Numbered from the stretch's first letter, positions 12,485 through 24,026 are shown. The stretch: DNA of 64,000 nt from Pseudoneurospora amorphoporcata (GCA_033297205.1 MU859106.1:147996-211995), one strand, 5' to 3'. The notes: generated from the letters alone by a model not told the origin. Program-made: numbers and translations.

Positions 12485-13129
12485 CTAAGCCATCGTGCCA
12501 CCCGAGTTGCCGCCTCCTGCCGTCCCCATCCTAGCACTCAAATTCGGCGTCGCATTCCCAGACTGCGCAAACCCAGGACCAGAACCACCACCTTGACCTT
12601 GACCCTGACCAAACTGCTGCTGACTCATCCCCCCACCAGGCGGCGGTCCAACCTCGCCCTCTCTATACTCTGCTCCAGCTACTACTACCCTTTGCTGCAT
12701 CCTCCACCCCCCCTCAACACCCCTCACCCCCTCCCACATCTTCCTCACCTCCGCTTCAACCTCCTCATCCCCCTCTCCCGGTTTTCTCAGCGCCCCCACG
12801 ATCCACAACTCCCTCATCTTGCGCGTTAGCGACAGCAGTTCCTCGACGGACTTGATCATGCCGTTCATCAGGATGTCGGTGGCCATGGCGTTGTAGGCTG
12901 CTTGCCCGACGGAGGCGGTGTTGTCGACACGGGAGGCGCCGTGGTGGAGCAGGGATTGGAAGGTGCGGAGGAGCGAGGCTGTGAGGCGGTTTTCGAGGTC
13001 TGTTTAAAAAGGTTAGCATGGTGGGAAGGGGTGGGTGAGATGGGTGATGAAGAGGGGGCATGTGAAGGAGATGGGAGGAGAAGGGAACAAACCGAAGAGA
13101 TCCTCTGTTTTTTCTTGATCGCGCTCCAT
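12485..13129 (-). CDS. med22: Probable Mediator complex subunit 22
   Basis: A 183-residue protein that I read as Med22 (Srb6), a small subunit of the head module of Mediator, which links transcription factors to RNA polymerase II in the nucleus. One intron, 13092-13000 (GTTTGT..CAG with a CTAAC branch site), splits DLF-D-LENRL after residue 12. Start is the ATG at 13129, well placed after CACC. Helical segments ENRLTASLLRTFQSLLHH and MIKSVEELLSLTRKMRELW match the pattern of fungal Med22, including the conserved ELLSLTRxxxELW core at about residues 60-75. The C-terminal 70 residues are a Gly/Gln-rich tail without clear structure, longer than in yeast Srb6. The core motif is recognisable but short, so a different small coiled-coil protein is the main alternative. 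Confidence 0.7.
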
Positions 13130-13728
13130 GGTGGTGATTTGTGACTTGTGAAGTTGCAAGTCTAGCGCAGCGGGGATGAGGTGAACTTGATAGGTGGGAA
13201 AAGCGAGCACCGGTTTTGTGAGTAAGATAGTTCGACTTGTGATGTTGAATAATTTATTTTCCTTCTCGTAGTTTGAATGTTTGAGCGGAAATGAATTGGT
13301 TAAGTTTCAAGAAAAAGAAAACGATCGTCGAGTTGATGGAAGTCGAGGTTAAGTTGAGGTGAGGTTGGAGATTTCTGGGCGCGGAAAATTGGTGGAAGTT
13401 CACTGGAAGTGCGCTGTGCCATGGGCGTCTTCAATCTGCAATGCAGTGCCCGCTGTACGTAGTGAGCTGCGTACTGTGTGATCGGTTAGAGGATGCACTG
13501 TATGGATCTTGGCGTTCTCATATTCGATGTTCATCCATCTTCCACTACTCGTGCCACGAAGTGGGCGGCGTGGCACGGGTACTTGAAGCATCCTGCAATC
13601 AATTTATATGTATTCAACTGTCAACGATACGTTGTGGGCTTTTAATGCTATGTTCTTTTCTTCCAAGTCCTTGTTCGTTAGCCAAACTCAAACCTCATAT
13701 TCTGATTTCACAAAACCACCCCTTCAAA
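13130..13728. other. Upstream region of the Med22-like gene
   Basis: About 600 bases between the Med22-like start and the 3' end of the NRAMP gene, both on the minus strand. It should hold the Med22 promoter and the NRAMP terminator. No gene seen. Confidence 0.5.
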
Positions 13729-15740
13729 CTAGCTATTCCCCTTCCCAAGCAACACCAAATTCGCTACATTCATCACAGCAATTAGCCCCCAAACCAGTCC
13801 CGCCGCAATCGTAGTCAACCATGAATTTGCCATTTTCACACCTCCTTCTGCCCCATTTTCTCTTCCCATCCATGCTCTCCTCCCGGAAAACAACGGCCTC
13901 TCGTCTTCCTCCTCCCCTTCCACCCGATACTGAGCCTGTCCGGGCATAACCATCATATACCGATCTCGGCTCGTAAACCAAATGAGCGGAGCCGTGACAA
14001 ACGGCAAGACCACGCTCAGCGCCACCTGACTCCCTTGCAAAGCAGCGTTCAGCCCTTCTCTTCCTACGGCGGCAGCAATGATTATGGACGGCGTGATGCT
14101 TATGAGTCTGGTGACGAGTCGACGTAGCCAAGGCCGCATCTTCCACCTCAACGCTCCTTCGCTAACCATCTGCCCTGCGATAGTGCAGACTATGCCCGCT
14201 GAGATGCCGGAGAGCAGCAAGGCAAGGGCGAAGATTGTGCCCGCGGCGGGAGAGATAGATGAGGAGAGTAAAGAGTGGATGGCGAAGATATCGGCGTCTA
14301 GGGCGTCGGGGTTGTTGTACAAAGAAGCGCCGGCGACAATGAGGATGGCCGAGTTGACGAAGAGGGCAAAGGTAGATAGAGAAAGGGCGAGCTCGGCGAT
14401 GGAGTACTTGAGCGAGTGCTTGATGGCGGACTGCGAGGGAATGTAGTGGACTTTATCGGCGTTTATGCTATCGGTGGACGAGTTGGCGGACACGGGTTCG
14501 GCAGGTAGGAGACCGTGTTGTTCGTCGTAGGCGCGAAGACGTGGTTGCACGATGCCGGAGCCGAGGAAAAGACTATGGGGCATGACAGTTGCTCCGAGGA
14601 TGCCACATGCTTGGTAAAGGCTGGTGGTGTGTCAGTATCATGGTCTGTAATAAGCGGTTGGACATCGGCTTACCCCTGCTGTTCAATCACGGCGACTGAA
14701 GGTAGGTACCCCCTGAATACTTGGCCGACGCTGGTGTTGGAGATCATCGAGAGTTGGATGCAGAAACAAACTACTACTCCCATCACCAGAATGCAGACGA
14801 AAAACTCAAAGATACGCAGGCCTCTCATGTGGCCAGTTGGGTTGTAGAAGATGAGGATGAGCATGACATCGATGATCGAAAGGGCACATCCTGCCACAAG
14901 AGGTATCTTGGGAGACAGGAGATTGAAGGCAATGGCGGTGCCGATAACCTGAGTACGGTTAATCTTGTTTTCGAACTCCAGCAAAACCTAGGACTTACCT
15001 CTGCAATGTCCGTTGCTATAATGGCGATCTCAGCCAAAGCGTATATGGAGTAGTTTAGCCATCGTGGGAGAAAGGCTCTGCATGCTGATGACAGGTCTAA
15101 GCCGGTGACCGTGCCGAGCTTGATGGCCAGACTCTGCAGAAGGATAGCGAATAGGTTACTCAAGAGGACGATGAAGAGTAGCTGGAAGCGATAAGAGGCT
15201 CCAGCTGCGATATCGGTGGCATAGTTACCCGGGTCGACTGTCCACAGTTTTTCGTCAGCAAACTGAGGCTCGTGTTAGGTGACAATGACACTCACTGTAT
15301 GCCACCGAGATCATGAACCCTGGACCCACAAACTGGCTAAACGTGATGAGGGCATGCTTGATTTGTTCCAGACGACTTTGCACATGGTCGACACTTGCAA
15401 CGCTATTAGGAGATCCTACTTGGGCCGTGGAGGGGGCCTGGCTCGGCTGCGGGTTGGATGACGACAGTGGTGATGGGTGTGTCTTGATCATGTCGCCCCC
15501 CATATCGCAGGGTGGCCGATCTCGATCTGGCCTCGGAGGCAACCCTCCATCATCGTCGCCGGCACCATCTTGCAGTATCCGAAACGAAATTCCCGTTCTA
15601 CTGCCGCTGCGGTTTTCTCTCTGATTGGCGACACCGTTCAAGTCTTGATTTGTCGTTAGATCGGCTGATAGGGGGTTGGGGCTCTGGTTGAAGCCCTGGC
15701 TCCTCCGGGGCTCATCTGTACGCGAAGAACTCGCACACAT
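13729..15740 (-). CDS. NRAMP-family divalent metal transporter
   Basis: A polytopic membrane protein of the NRAMP/Smf family, which moves Mn2+, Fe2+ and other divalent metals with protons into the cytosol. The model has 616 residues in four exons: 15740-15296, 15237-14999, 14948-14674, 14620-13729. All three introns are 50-58 bases with GT..AG ends, and each junction restores a family motif. The first joins VAYI-DPGNYATD (the metal-binding DPGN motif), the second TDIAE-VIGTA, and the third EQQG-LYQACGILGATVMPHS (the MPHS motif of the sixth helix). The N-terminal 130 residues are hydrophilic and Ser/Pro-rich, and a charged loop (EGEEEDERPLF) precedes the last helix. It lies divergent to a P1B-type metal ATPase. 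Whether it sits in the plasma membrane or in vesicles, as the different yeast Smf proteins do, cannot be told. Confidence 0.94.
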
Positions 15741-17761
15741 GGTGTCTTTGGTAGCTATTTTCCAACTCGAAGTTGGTTCTGGTGTATCTCGTGAGGTTGG
15801 CAGGTCTAAGGTCTGGTAGGGCAGAAGTGAGACACGAGTGTCTTAAAACAATGACGGGCACCTCGAGACGCCACTGTAACCGACTCGTGCCGGGGTTCGT
15901 GCTCTTGTGTCGTTGACCTAGGCTCGACGACGATTGAATGTCCTACAAAGACCGACTCGGATCCGACAGCTAAGGCAGTTAAGGTGATAGGAACAAGGCA
16001 AGAGTAGTAGCACTACAGGTGGGAGAAGAGCTTGTTAGATCGAAGCTCCCGCATTTTCATCCGGATAAAGGTCCGGTCGGATGACTGTAGTGTAACGATC
16101 GAAGATGAGTCTAGCCCGCGCAACAGAAGGCACGAGTGTTTCTCTGACAATCAAAGGCCTGCCAGAGGAAGTGGAAAGAAGCTAGTCGACATATCCGAAG
16201 AGGTACCTACTCATTCCTTCCCTTCTTGAAGCGACGCTTGCCTGTATACACTCCACGTGGAAGTCACGATGGTGACCTGAAGGAGTCGTGCTCACCGCCA
16301 GTATCCCTGTTATGCAGAAGGAAAGAATGACGAATGCCATCAACGCCCATCTTGCAAACGCACAGATGGTCCTTCGCAGGGAAGGTGCTCACGGTGTCGG
16401 TTCCTGCCGAGGACTCGGCATGTTCGAAATGAGTGCTGAACAACCACCTGAATCTCTTTGAAAATCACATTCGTACAATCTGCAACCGGTGATTGCACAA
16501 TATGCCGGAGGAGGACAACATTTTCATTTTTTTCGAGCTTCTGTCATTCTCGAGACATAAGTCCAGGCCATCATGACATCCACAATCTTGACCCCCTCCG
16601 ATAACAGATAAGCTTTGAGGATCCACTTGGAAGACGAGCTGTCTTCGCTATTGGTTACAACTCAGCTGCAGTTTCCATCACACGACTTCGGTCTCCATTC
16701 TACTTCATCGCTTGCTTGCTCTTCTCATTTTTTTTCTCCAAACACTTCGAGTTCCCTCTTCGCACAATTGTCAAGGACATACTTTGAGTGAAATACTCAC
16801 GGCTTTCAACACATTGATGGCATCCATCTGATTATCTCCACAATGAGGCAGTCAGCAGTTGACTCACGGCAGCCATTGAACAGTCCGACTTCGCTGCAGT
16901 GAAGCAGGGCTAACAAATCACATACACTCGCTCGCCCCATTCAAGTTGAAGAGGCAACTTTATCACCATGAGGGAAAATCAACCACGGGCCGGTTCACCA
17001 GTCATCAATGCCCCGCGGCAGGCTTTCCGTGTTACACTACCACGCTAGGGGTTGAACAGGTCAATCCCGATAGCCTGTCCTCCACACTCTTTGTTATCAT
17101 TGTTGCCGAGTGGTCACAGGCCTTTTTCTTTGGGTTATCAACTTCTTTTCTTCTTGTCCGTGTACCAGAGACGCCAGATGGCCAAGTGGAAGATGGCACA
17201 CGGCAGGAAGGAGAAAGTATGTCTAGTACTGAACCTCCAACCGGAATGCAACTGACGTCCAGCCCCTCCATTCCTTTCCTTGATATATCGTTGTCACTTC
17301 CCCAGCGGACATCGGAGCCGCTTCAACTCGACTACCCAGGGTCCCTCCCTCTGGCAGAGTCATAGTTTGTCACTCCGTCACGCCTGCACCTCATGTTCGC
17401 ACGCACCTTGTACTCCCGGGAGTGTTGGCCGTTGGGGTTTGCTTTGACCCATCTTCTTCAAAGCAGTCAAGGCACATTCATAAACTTTATGTTGCTATCC
17501 TCCGTGTTTGTACCAACTTACTTGAAACCGCTGTCAAGCAGGATGCCTTGGACCCTCCTTGCTCATCTAATGGACTCCACAGTATCCCAAAAATACAACG
17601 AACTGGCTTATAAACCGGAGAGCAGCACCCCCACGGACAATTCCTTCACTTCCATCTTCAGAGCGAGCTCGACATCTGCCCTACAACGTACCATACGACA
17701 TACGCGATAGACGTAATTTTTTTATTTTTAACTTTTTTATCTTACCAATATCGGCTTTACG
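15741..17761. promoter_or_regulatory. Shared divergent promoter region of the two metal-transport genes
   Basis: Two kilobases separate the starts of the NRAMP gene (-) and the P1B ATPase gene (+). Seen here are a tandem GATA pair (GATAACAGATAAG, 16600-16612), an ATCTGATTATC at about 16826-16836 that resembles but does not match the iron-responsive GATA consensus ATCWGATAA, and a palindromic E-box CACGTG at 16254-16259. These are short motifs that occur by chance; joint regulation is only an inference from gene order. Short open frames inside it have no protein character. Confidence 0.4.
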
Positions 17762-20700
17762 ATGGGTTGCGATTCAGATTGCTGCGCGCCGTCTAAACGC
17801 CCTCTTTCAAATACGCCTGAGGAGGTCCCAACGTCTCTCCATGGTCTTCGAGAGCAAGGGTCAAACACGGATGACAGCCCTACGAGTTCAGAAGCCACGG
17901 CATCCTCTTCTGCAAATATCGGTCGCGGGGAGTACTTCGACGGCGAGAAAGAAGTCGGCCAGGGAAATAGGAACAGAGGGTCACATGAGGGGGAAGACGA
18001 CACGAGCGAGGCTACGACGGACAACTGCCAGGACAGGTGTTGTGGTGGAAAGCCAAGCGAAAACCAGGACAGCAGTCAAACTTTACGGGAGCCAAGCAGA
18101 AAGAGTAGGAGGCGCAGGCATGAAGTCTCTTCGTGTTGTGCGCCCAGGATCGAGGCATGCTGCAGCCCACCACACCAAGAGCGTGGTTCCAATTCCCATC
18201 CATCACATTCGGAAGCCTCTGAAGAACCGTGTACAGAATCACACGGCTGTGGGGGGCATTCTCACGGCCACAGTCACAGCCATGACCATCACCACAGCCG
18301 GCTCCCAAGTCTCGTCAGAACGTTCAGTGCCTTATCACAGAAAACTTTCCAGAAATATTCTTTTTCCAACCAGAAACACCACACCCACGGATCAGAATGT
18401 CTGCATACCGAGTCCATACCTACACCTGTCCCTTTAAATATCTCTATTACCGATAAGAAGTCATCGACGGCGAGTTCCAGCATAACACCAGGTCACTCAA
18501 GAAGTGGGCAGTCGGACGGAACATGTGATCTGGAAAAAGGTCTTTCTGGATATGAGCATGTTGTTCTGATTATCGAAAAGATGTGTTGTGGCCAAGAACT
18601 CCACCAAGTGGCTGCCAATATCAAGGCAATCAGGAACCTCAAGGTCAGCGTCCCGCACAAGCAGGTTGACTTTGACGTCAATCTTGGTCTCGCGTCGGCC
18701 GACGATGTGATCGAACAGATTCAAAGGTCAACTAGCTGGAAGTGCGAGCGAGTCATCGAAGGAGCATGCAATGTCGACATTGTTCCCAAGAATCCGACCG
18801 AGTTTGTGGCTAAGCCATTGCCGATGGGAGTGGTCCAAGTATCAGCCATCGACAAAAAGATTGTCAGGATTTACTACGATCCCAAGGTCATCGGCGCCAG
18901 AGATTTGGTGCAGATTGGCTTTGGGGCTCCTCTAACGCTCGCGAAAAGCTCAGCCGACCAAAACATCTCAGCTGGTTGGAAAAACGTCCGTCATTTGTTC
19001 GTTATGACAATGCTATCTTGGATATTGACCATTCCTGTCATAATCTTGGCTTACCTTCCGCAATCTGAAAACCGCACCATTGCATACGGGTACGCATCAC
19101 TAGCGCTGGCGACGCTCGTCCAAATTTTCGTTGCTGGTCCTTTTTACCGCGAGGCCTTAAGTCCGTTACTCAAGTCAGGGGCCATCAACATGGAGTTCCT
19201 GGTTGTACTCAGCACCACTACAGCATACATCTTCTCCGTAGTGTCGTTTACCCTCTTGGTATCCGGACGTCCACTGTCGACAGGGCAGTTCTTCGAGACG
19301 AGCACCTTGCTTGTGACATTGATCATGGTTGGGCGCTTCCTTGCCGCTTTCGCACAGCACAAGGCTGTCGCATCGGTCTCCAAGGTCAAGTCGCTCCAAT
19401 CTCACACCGCCCTTCTTGTTGACGAAGATGGAGGCAGCGAGAAGGAGATTGATGCACGACTACTTCAGTACGGGGACTACTTCAAGGTTATTCCAGGTGC
19501 TAAGATCCCCACCGACGGCGTTGTTGTCGAGGGTGATTCGGAAGTGGACGAGTCCATCATCACTGGCGAGTATCGGCCAGTATTCAAATCCGAAGGATCC
19601 GAGGTTATTGCAGGGACAGTCAATGGCTCAGGAGCTCTTCGGGTACGGCTCACGACTGTTCCCGGTAACAACACCATCAGTGTCATCATGACCATGGTGC
19701 ACAAGGCAAAAGTGGCCAAGACCAAAATCGAGGGTATTGCCGACCGCGTTGCCGGTTATCTCGTCCGCGCTGTCTTGTGCTTGACAGGCATCACGCTGAT
19801 TATATGGTGCGTGGTTGGTGTCAAGGTACACCAACTACGCGCTGCTGAGGCCATCGTCCAAGCAATCACCTACGCTATTACTGTCCTCATTGTCTCTTGC
19901 CCTTGTGCCATCGGACTAGCAGTTCCAATGGTCAACACCATGGTCAGTGGTCTGGCTGGAGACAGAGGGATTCTGTTCAAGTCATTAGGTGCCGTGGAGA
20001 CTGCCCGCACAACATCCCACGTCGTGCTTGACAAGACAGGCACTCTCACAAAGGGGGAACTCGACGTCCGAGACGTGCGTTTCATGGAGAGTGACCCCAA
20101 TACCTCCAAGTCCTTACTACTCGGTTTACTGCACGACATCAATCATCCAGTCGCCGGCTCAGTGTCTTCCTATCTTTTCTCTATGGGGGTGACCCCTGAA
20201 GTCATCACCCAACAAAAAGCTCTTCCAGGAAGAGGAGTCGAAGGCCACTCACCATCCGGCCAACTACTCCGAGCAGGTAACTCGCGCTGGCTGAACCTCG
20301 AGTCCGACCCAACAGTCCAGCGCATCCTTTCCCAAGGCTACACCGCCTTCTGCTTCACAATCGATGGTTCCCTCGCCGCCATCTTTGGCCTCCACGACAC
20401 CCTCCGCCCCGAGGCACCATCCGTTATCGCCCAACTCCGCCAACGCGGCATCGCCATCCACGTCATCTCGGGCGACGACGACCTCGCCGTCCGTTCCATC
20501 GCCCGCCAACTCGACATACCCGAGCATAGCATCCGTTCCCGCTGCAAACCCGAAGAAAAAGAAGCTTACATTAAACACCTCCTTATCCCACCACCACCTC
20601 GCTCCCGCCACCTATCCCTCCCTTTCCTCAACACCCTCCTCCCAAACCCAAAGTCAAAACCCACCAGACCGCCCACAGTCCTCTTCTGCGGTGACGGCAC

Positions 20701-21229
20701 CAACGACGCCATCGCCCTCGCCCGCGCCACCATCGGCGTGCACATGGCTGACTCGTCCAACAGGCAAGCCACAGACGTAGCCGAAGCTGCCGCCGACGTG
20801 GTCCTCATCAGGTCCAACCTCACTGGTATTCTCACACTAATAGAAATGAGCGAAAAGGCGATGAGAAGGATCAAGTTCAATTTTGGATGGAGTTTTGTGT
20901 ATAATGTTTTTGCTATCTTGCTGGCTGGGGGGCTTTTTGAGTCTTTAGGAGGAGGGGGCATAAGGATACCGCCGCAGTATGCGGGGTTGGGGGAGTTGGT
21001 GAGTATATTGCCGGTTTTGGGGGGTAGTTTGACGTTGAAGTGGGCGAGGTTTGCTGGGGATGGACGGGATGGGGGAGGGAAGACGGATGGGGGAGTGAGA
21101 GAGGAGGATGGCGATAGAGATGGGGGGAGTGGAAATGGGAGTAGGAGTGGGAGTGGGAGGAGTGGAACTGGAAGTGAAACAGGAAGGAGAGACTGGCTTG
21201 GGGTTTGGATGCGATGGATAAGGAGATAA
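17762..21229 (+). CDS. P1B-type heavy-metal-transporting ATPase
   Basis: An intron-free gene for a 1155-residue membrane pump that exports Cu+, Cd2+ or a similar soft metal at the cost of ATP. P-type signatures: TGE at 601-603, the metal-binding CPC at 713-715 (SCPCAIGLA), the phosphorylated aspartate in DKTGTLT (D757), the HP dipeptide at 795-796, and GDGTND at 977-982. The N-terminal 240 residues are unusual. They hold paired cysteines (CDSDCC, RCCGG, SSCCAP, ACCSP), a His-rich run at about 163-179 (HSHGHSHSHDHHH), and one degenerate metal-binding domain whose usual CxxC is CC (EKMCCGQ, 274-277). Cys-rich N-termini of this kind recall yeast Pca1-type cadmium pumps. The C-terminal 45 residues are a Gly/Ser/Arg-rich tail. 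Start: the first in-frame ATG, directly before the Cys-rich segment. It is divergent to the NRAMP gene. Cu versus Cd specificity is not decided by the sequence. Confidence 0.95.
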   Translation: MGCDSDCCAPSKRPLSNTPEEVPTSLHGLREQGSNTDDSPTSSEATASSSANIGRGEYFDGEKEVGQGNRNRGSHEGEDDTSEATTDNCQDRCCGGKPSENQDSSQTLREPSRKSRRRRHEVSSCCAPRIEACCSPPHQERGSNSHPSHSEASEEPCTESHGCGGHSHGHSHSHDHHHSRLPSLVRTFSALSQKTFQKYSFSNQKHHTHGSECLHTESIPTPVPLNISITDKKSSTASSSITPGHSRSGQSDGTCDLEKGLSGYEHVVLIIEKMCCGQELHQVAANIKAIRNLKVSVPHKQVDFDVNLGLASADDVIEQIQRSTSWKCERVIEGACNVDIVPKNPTEFVAKPLPMGVVQVSAIDKKIVRIYYDPKVIGARDLVQIGFGAPLTLAKSSADQNISAGWKNVRHLFVMTMLSWILTIPVIILAYLPQSENRTIAYGYASLALATLVQIFVAGPFYREALSPLLKSGAINMEFLVVLSTTTAYIFSVVSFTLLVSGRPLSTGQFFETSTLLVTLIMVGRFLAAFAQHKAVASVSKVKSLQSHTALLVDEDGGSEKEIDARLLQYGDYFKVIPGAKIPTDGVVVEGDSEVDESIITGEYRPVFKSEGSEVIAGTVNGSGALRVRLTTVPGNNTISVIMTMVHKAKVAKTKIEGIADRVAGYLVRAVLCLTGITLIIWCVVGVKVHQLRAAEAIVQAITYAITVLIVSCPCAIGLAVPMVNTMVSGLAGDRGILFKSLGAVETARTTSHVVLDKTGTLTKGELDVRDVRFMESDPNTSKSLLLGLLHDINHPVAGSVSSYLFSMGVTPEVITQQKALPGRGVEGHSPSGQLLRAGNSRWLNLESDPTVQRILSQGYTAFCFTIDGSLAAIFGLHDTLRPEAPSVIAQLRQRGIAIHVISGDDDLAVRSIARQLDIPEHSIRSRCKPEEKEAYIKHLLIPPPPRSRHLSLPFLNTLLPNPKSKPTRPPTVLFCGDGTNDAIALARATIGVHMADSSNRQATDVAEAAADVVLIRSNLTGILTLIEMSEKAMRRIKFNFGWSFVYNVFAILLAGGLFESLGGGGIRIPPQYAGLGELVSILPVLGGSLTLKWARFAGDGRDGGGKTDGGVREEDGDRDGGSGNGSRSGSGRSGTGSETGRRDWLGVWMRWIRR

Positions 21230-21988
21230 GGTTTTTCTCGTATCGTAGGAAGATGCTTGTTGGGTTGATGGTATTTTTTGGATATGGTACATTGGTGTAA
21301 CGCTCTGATGTTGTTGAAGGGAAGAAGGGACGAAAGGAAGAAAGGGTATCTTGGAGTTGTTGTCGTCTCGGCGGTCTCGAGAAACGAGCAATTAGCAGTG
21401 GTGATTGTAACACGTTTAACTCTCTATATCGTTTTACAAAGTATTCATACAAATAAGAAATATTAAGTTTATAATGATTGATTCCGTAAAATAGGGGGGT
21501 GGTCAAGAAGTCAAAGATGTCAGATGTGCAGATGCCTAGTCTAGGAATTAATTACCTTACAAACTTGAGTATTTCTGACAAAAGCTTGAACAGGTAACAT
21601 GATGGCTACTCGTATGGATTACAGGAAACATTTATCACGGCGATGAAGAAAAGTATTTCATTCAAAGACTTCACTAGTGATTCATTTGCCGGTATTGGTA
21701 CATCTCAGGGGTTGAGAAAGAGGAAACGAGCAAGCTGTACTCTGGCTATTTCAAGGCGAACAAATCCAGAATCCCAAAGGTCAAGATTTGAAGACGCAAC
21801 CCTTTTTTTTTAATAACAGAAACCGCTATGTCTAATCCATTGGTACCGCTTGAATGTCCGTAGGTGCTTTTTTTCCTTTCATGCTTCTCAATAATACATT
21901 CCAAGCGATACACGATACGTAGAGGTAGTTTCTCTATCCATGTATACCTATCCCCGTGACCTCCTCCTCACGGATTCCATTGAGTCCA
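21230..21988. other. Convergent intergenic region
   Basis: The 3' ends of the metal ATPase and of PUS1 face each other here. The stretch is richer in A and T than its neighbours. No gene seen. Confidence 0.5.
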
Positions 21989-23721
21989 CTAATTCGACGA
22001 CCCATCCTCGGCAACACCATCAGCCTCATCGCCCAGCTCAGCCTGCAAAGCCTTGGGTATCTTCTCGGCCGTGCGATCGGATCGCTCGTGCGACGCCTCG
22101 ATTCCGCCGGGCGTGACCCAGAGGAAATAATCGGTGCGGAAGTTGTCGATTTGGTTGAAGAAGAGGTGGAACCTGTAGCCCCAAAATTAGCAATCAACTC
22201 AAGAAACCAGTGATAGCAATGAAGAAAAGAAAAGAAAGGGGTGACATACGAATTCTCCTTCTCCTCCAACTCAAACATGCGCTTATAAATATGTTCATCC
22301 TTGAACTTCTGAATCTCCCCATCCCACTTGCCAAAATCAATCGGCTCCCTACCCAGCTCCTTGAACTTCTTGTTGCTGACATCAAACACGGGCCTCTCCA
22401 GCATGAGTCCCAGACCGGGGGCCTTGGGGATGCTAATCCTGCGGGGCCCGTAGCTCTCGTTAACCAGAGACATGGGCGCGCCGCACCTGACGATCAGAAC
22501 GGCCATGGCTACCATCTTGCGGATCTGGTGCATCATGAAGCTCTGGCCGTGCACCTTCAGGGACAGCCACTCGGTGTCGTTGATGCGGATGGGGGTCGGG
22601 TTCACTTGGAAGGACTTGATGTGCCGACGAGCGGACGGGTCCGTGTGCGACTTGAGGATGGTGTAGTTGTGGAAGTTGTGCGTGCCGAGGTATTGGTTGA
22701 GTGCCTCTTGGAGCTTTTCGAGGCGAGCGGGTGTGACGCGGTAGCGACGCTTGGCGGCGACGTAGGCGGCTTTGACTTGGCGGACGGCGAGCTCGACGGG
22801 GGTGAACTCGCGCTCGGCCTTGGCGGCGGGGGGTTGGGTCTCGGTGGTGGCTTCGGTGGTGGCTCCGGTGGTAGCAGCCTCGCCGTCTTTCGAGGGCTCG
22901 GTAGCCGTGGTCCCTTCGGCCGGGGTATCCTTCATCTCGACATCCTTGCTGACCACATCGGTATCGGGCTTCGAAGGCTCTCCGTCGTCGGTAAGCTCTT
23001 GGTCGGCGGTGTCGTGCAGAATGCGAATGACTTCGGCTCTGATGTCGGGATCCATCTTCTCGAGAATGGGCTGGATGTCGTTCTTGTCGACTTCGTCCCA
23101 GAAGTTCTTGACGTCGTCAAGTCTGTCCACGTACTCGTCGTATGTACCCTTCTCCTTGGCCGCGTCAATGATCTTCTTGCCGAGGAAGCTTTGTGGCTGT
23201 GGTGGCAGAAGAGCATAGCTGGGCATGAGGTACTCGTACCATCTGGAATCGCATGCTTGGTAGCAGCTGAAACCGTTGGTGACGCGCTGAATGCCCCACA
23301 CCTTGATCTGGTCGGGGAGGTGGCTGTTGATCTTGTCGACAATGTCGTCATCCTCGACGATGAGCTTGAGCGACAGGACGTTGGCGGCGGCGTGGACACC
23401 CTTGTCGGTACGGGCGCAACGGACGAGACTGGACTTCTTGGGGTCGTCGGCATTGGCCTTGGAGATGGCACCGGCCTTGACGAAGGCGGCGAACAGATCG
23501 CCCTCGATGGTCTTTTCCTTGTGGTTGATCTGGATGCCGTGGTAACCGGTACCAGCGTAGCCGATCAGGACGGCAACCTTGCGCTTGGGGCGGCGTTCCT
23601 CGGCGGCGATTTCGTCGGTCGAGAAGGGGATGCTCATGTAACTGTTGCCGTCGGCGGCGCCGTCAATGACCTTGCGGCGCTTGGCAGCACGGCTGTCTTG
23701 GACTTGGTCGCGCTTGCTCAT
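21989..23721 (-). CDS. pus1: tRNA pseudouridine synthase 1 (TruA family)
   Basis: Converts uridines to pseudouridine in tRNAs and other RNAs, mostly in the nucleus. The model from the ATG at 23721 has 551 residues. One intron near the 3' end, 22249-22173 (GTATGT..CAG), must be removed to reach the conserved ending HLFFNQIDNFRTDYFLWV and the stop at 21991-21989. The catalytic aspartate is D106 in RCARTDKGVHA. The substrate-pocket segment SRWYEYLMPSY and the region QSFMMHQIRKMVAMAV are typical of the family. An acidic, Thr/Glu-rich insertion of about 90 residues between ELTDDGEP and EFTPVELAV separates the two halves of the domain. A basic stretch AAKRRK near the N-terminus may be a nuclear signal. 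An upstream ATG in a candidate extra exon (24026-23797) may give a longer form; the shorter start is used because no preferred splice acceptor joins the two. Confidence 0.93.
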
Positions 23722-23796
23722 GAAGTCTCTTCTACGGCCTAGTCAGCGTCGGCATTAGGCGCCTGTGGCTAGACGAGACGGGGTGGTGGTCCATAC

Positions 23797-24026
23797 TTGT
23801 TGCTCCCAAAGCCTCCTGTCTTGATGTTGTTTGGGTTTCCTCTGTCCCGGTTGGGGTTTCTGTTGTTGTTGTTGTTGTTGTTGTTGTCGCGGCCTCTTCC
23901 TCTCTTCTGGCCTCTGTCGCCGCTCCGGTCGCCATTGTCCGCCGCATCGTTGGATTTGGTATTTGTAGGCTCGACCACAGCAGCGGCTGTTGGCGCAGGG
24001 ACAGGTGGTGTGTCTTGGGTAGCCAT
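23797..24026 (-). other. Candidate alternative first exon of pus1
   Basis: From an ATG with a good context (AAGATGG) at 24026, a frame runs through Pro/Ala, Arg/Gly and an eight-Asn run (NNNNNNNN) to GGFGSNK, where a GTATGG donor lies at 23796. Such Asn/Arg/Gly-rich N-termini are common in fungal Pus1. In-frame joining to the downstream exon needs an AAG or GAG acceptor (at about 23730 or 23717), not the preferred CAG or TAG. It may instead be a separate upstream open frame or leader. Confidence 0.4.

Noticed and set aside
16946..17365. 139-codon open frame between the two metal-transport genes
   Set aside because: No domain, no codon-usage or splice support, and it lies in a region expected to be promoter.
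22210..23742. 510-codon open frame on the plus strand
   Set aside because: Antisense to pus1, with repetitive Gly/Val/Leu composition and no family match.
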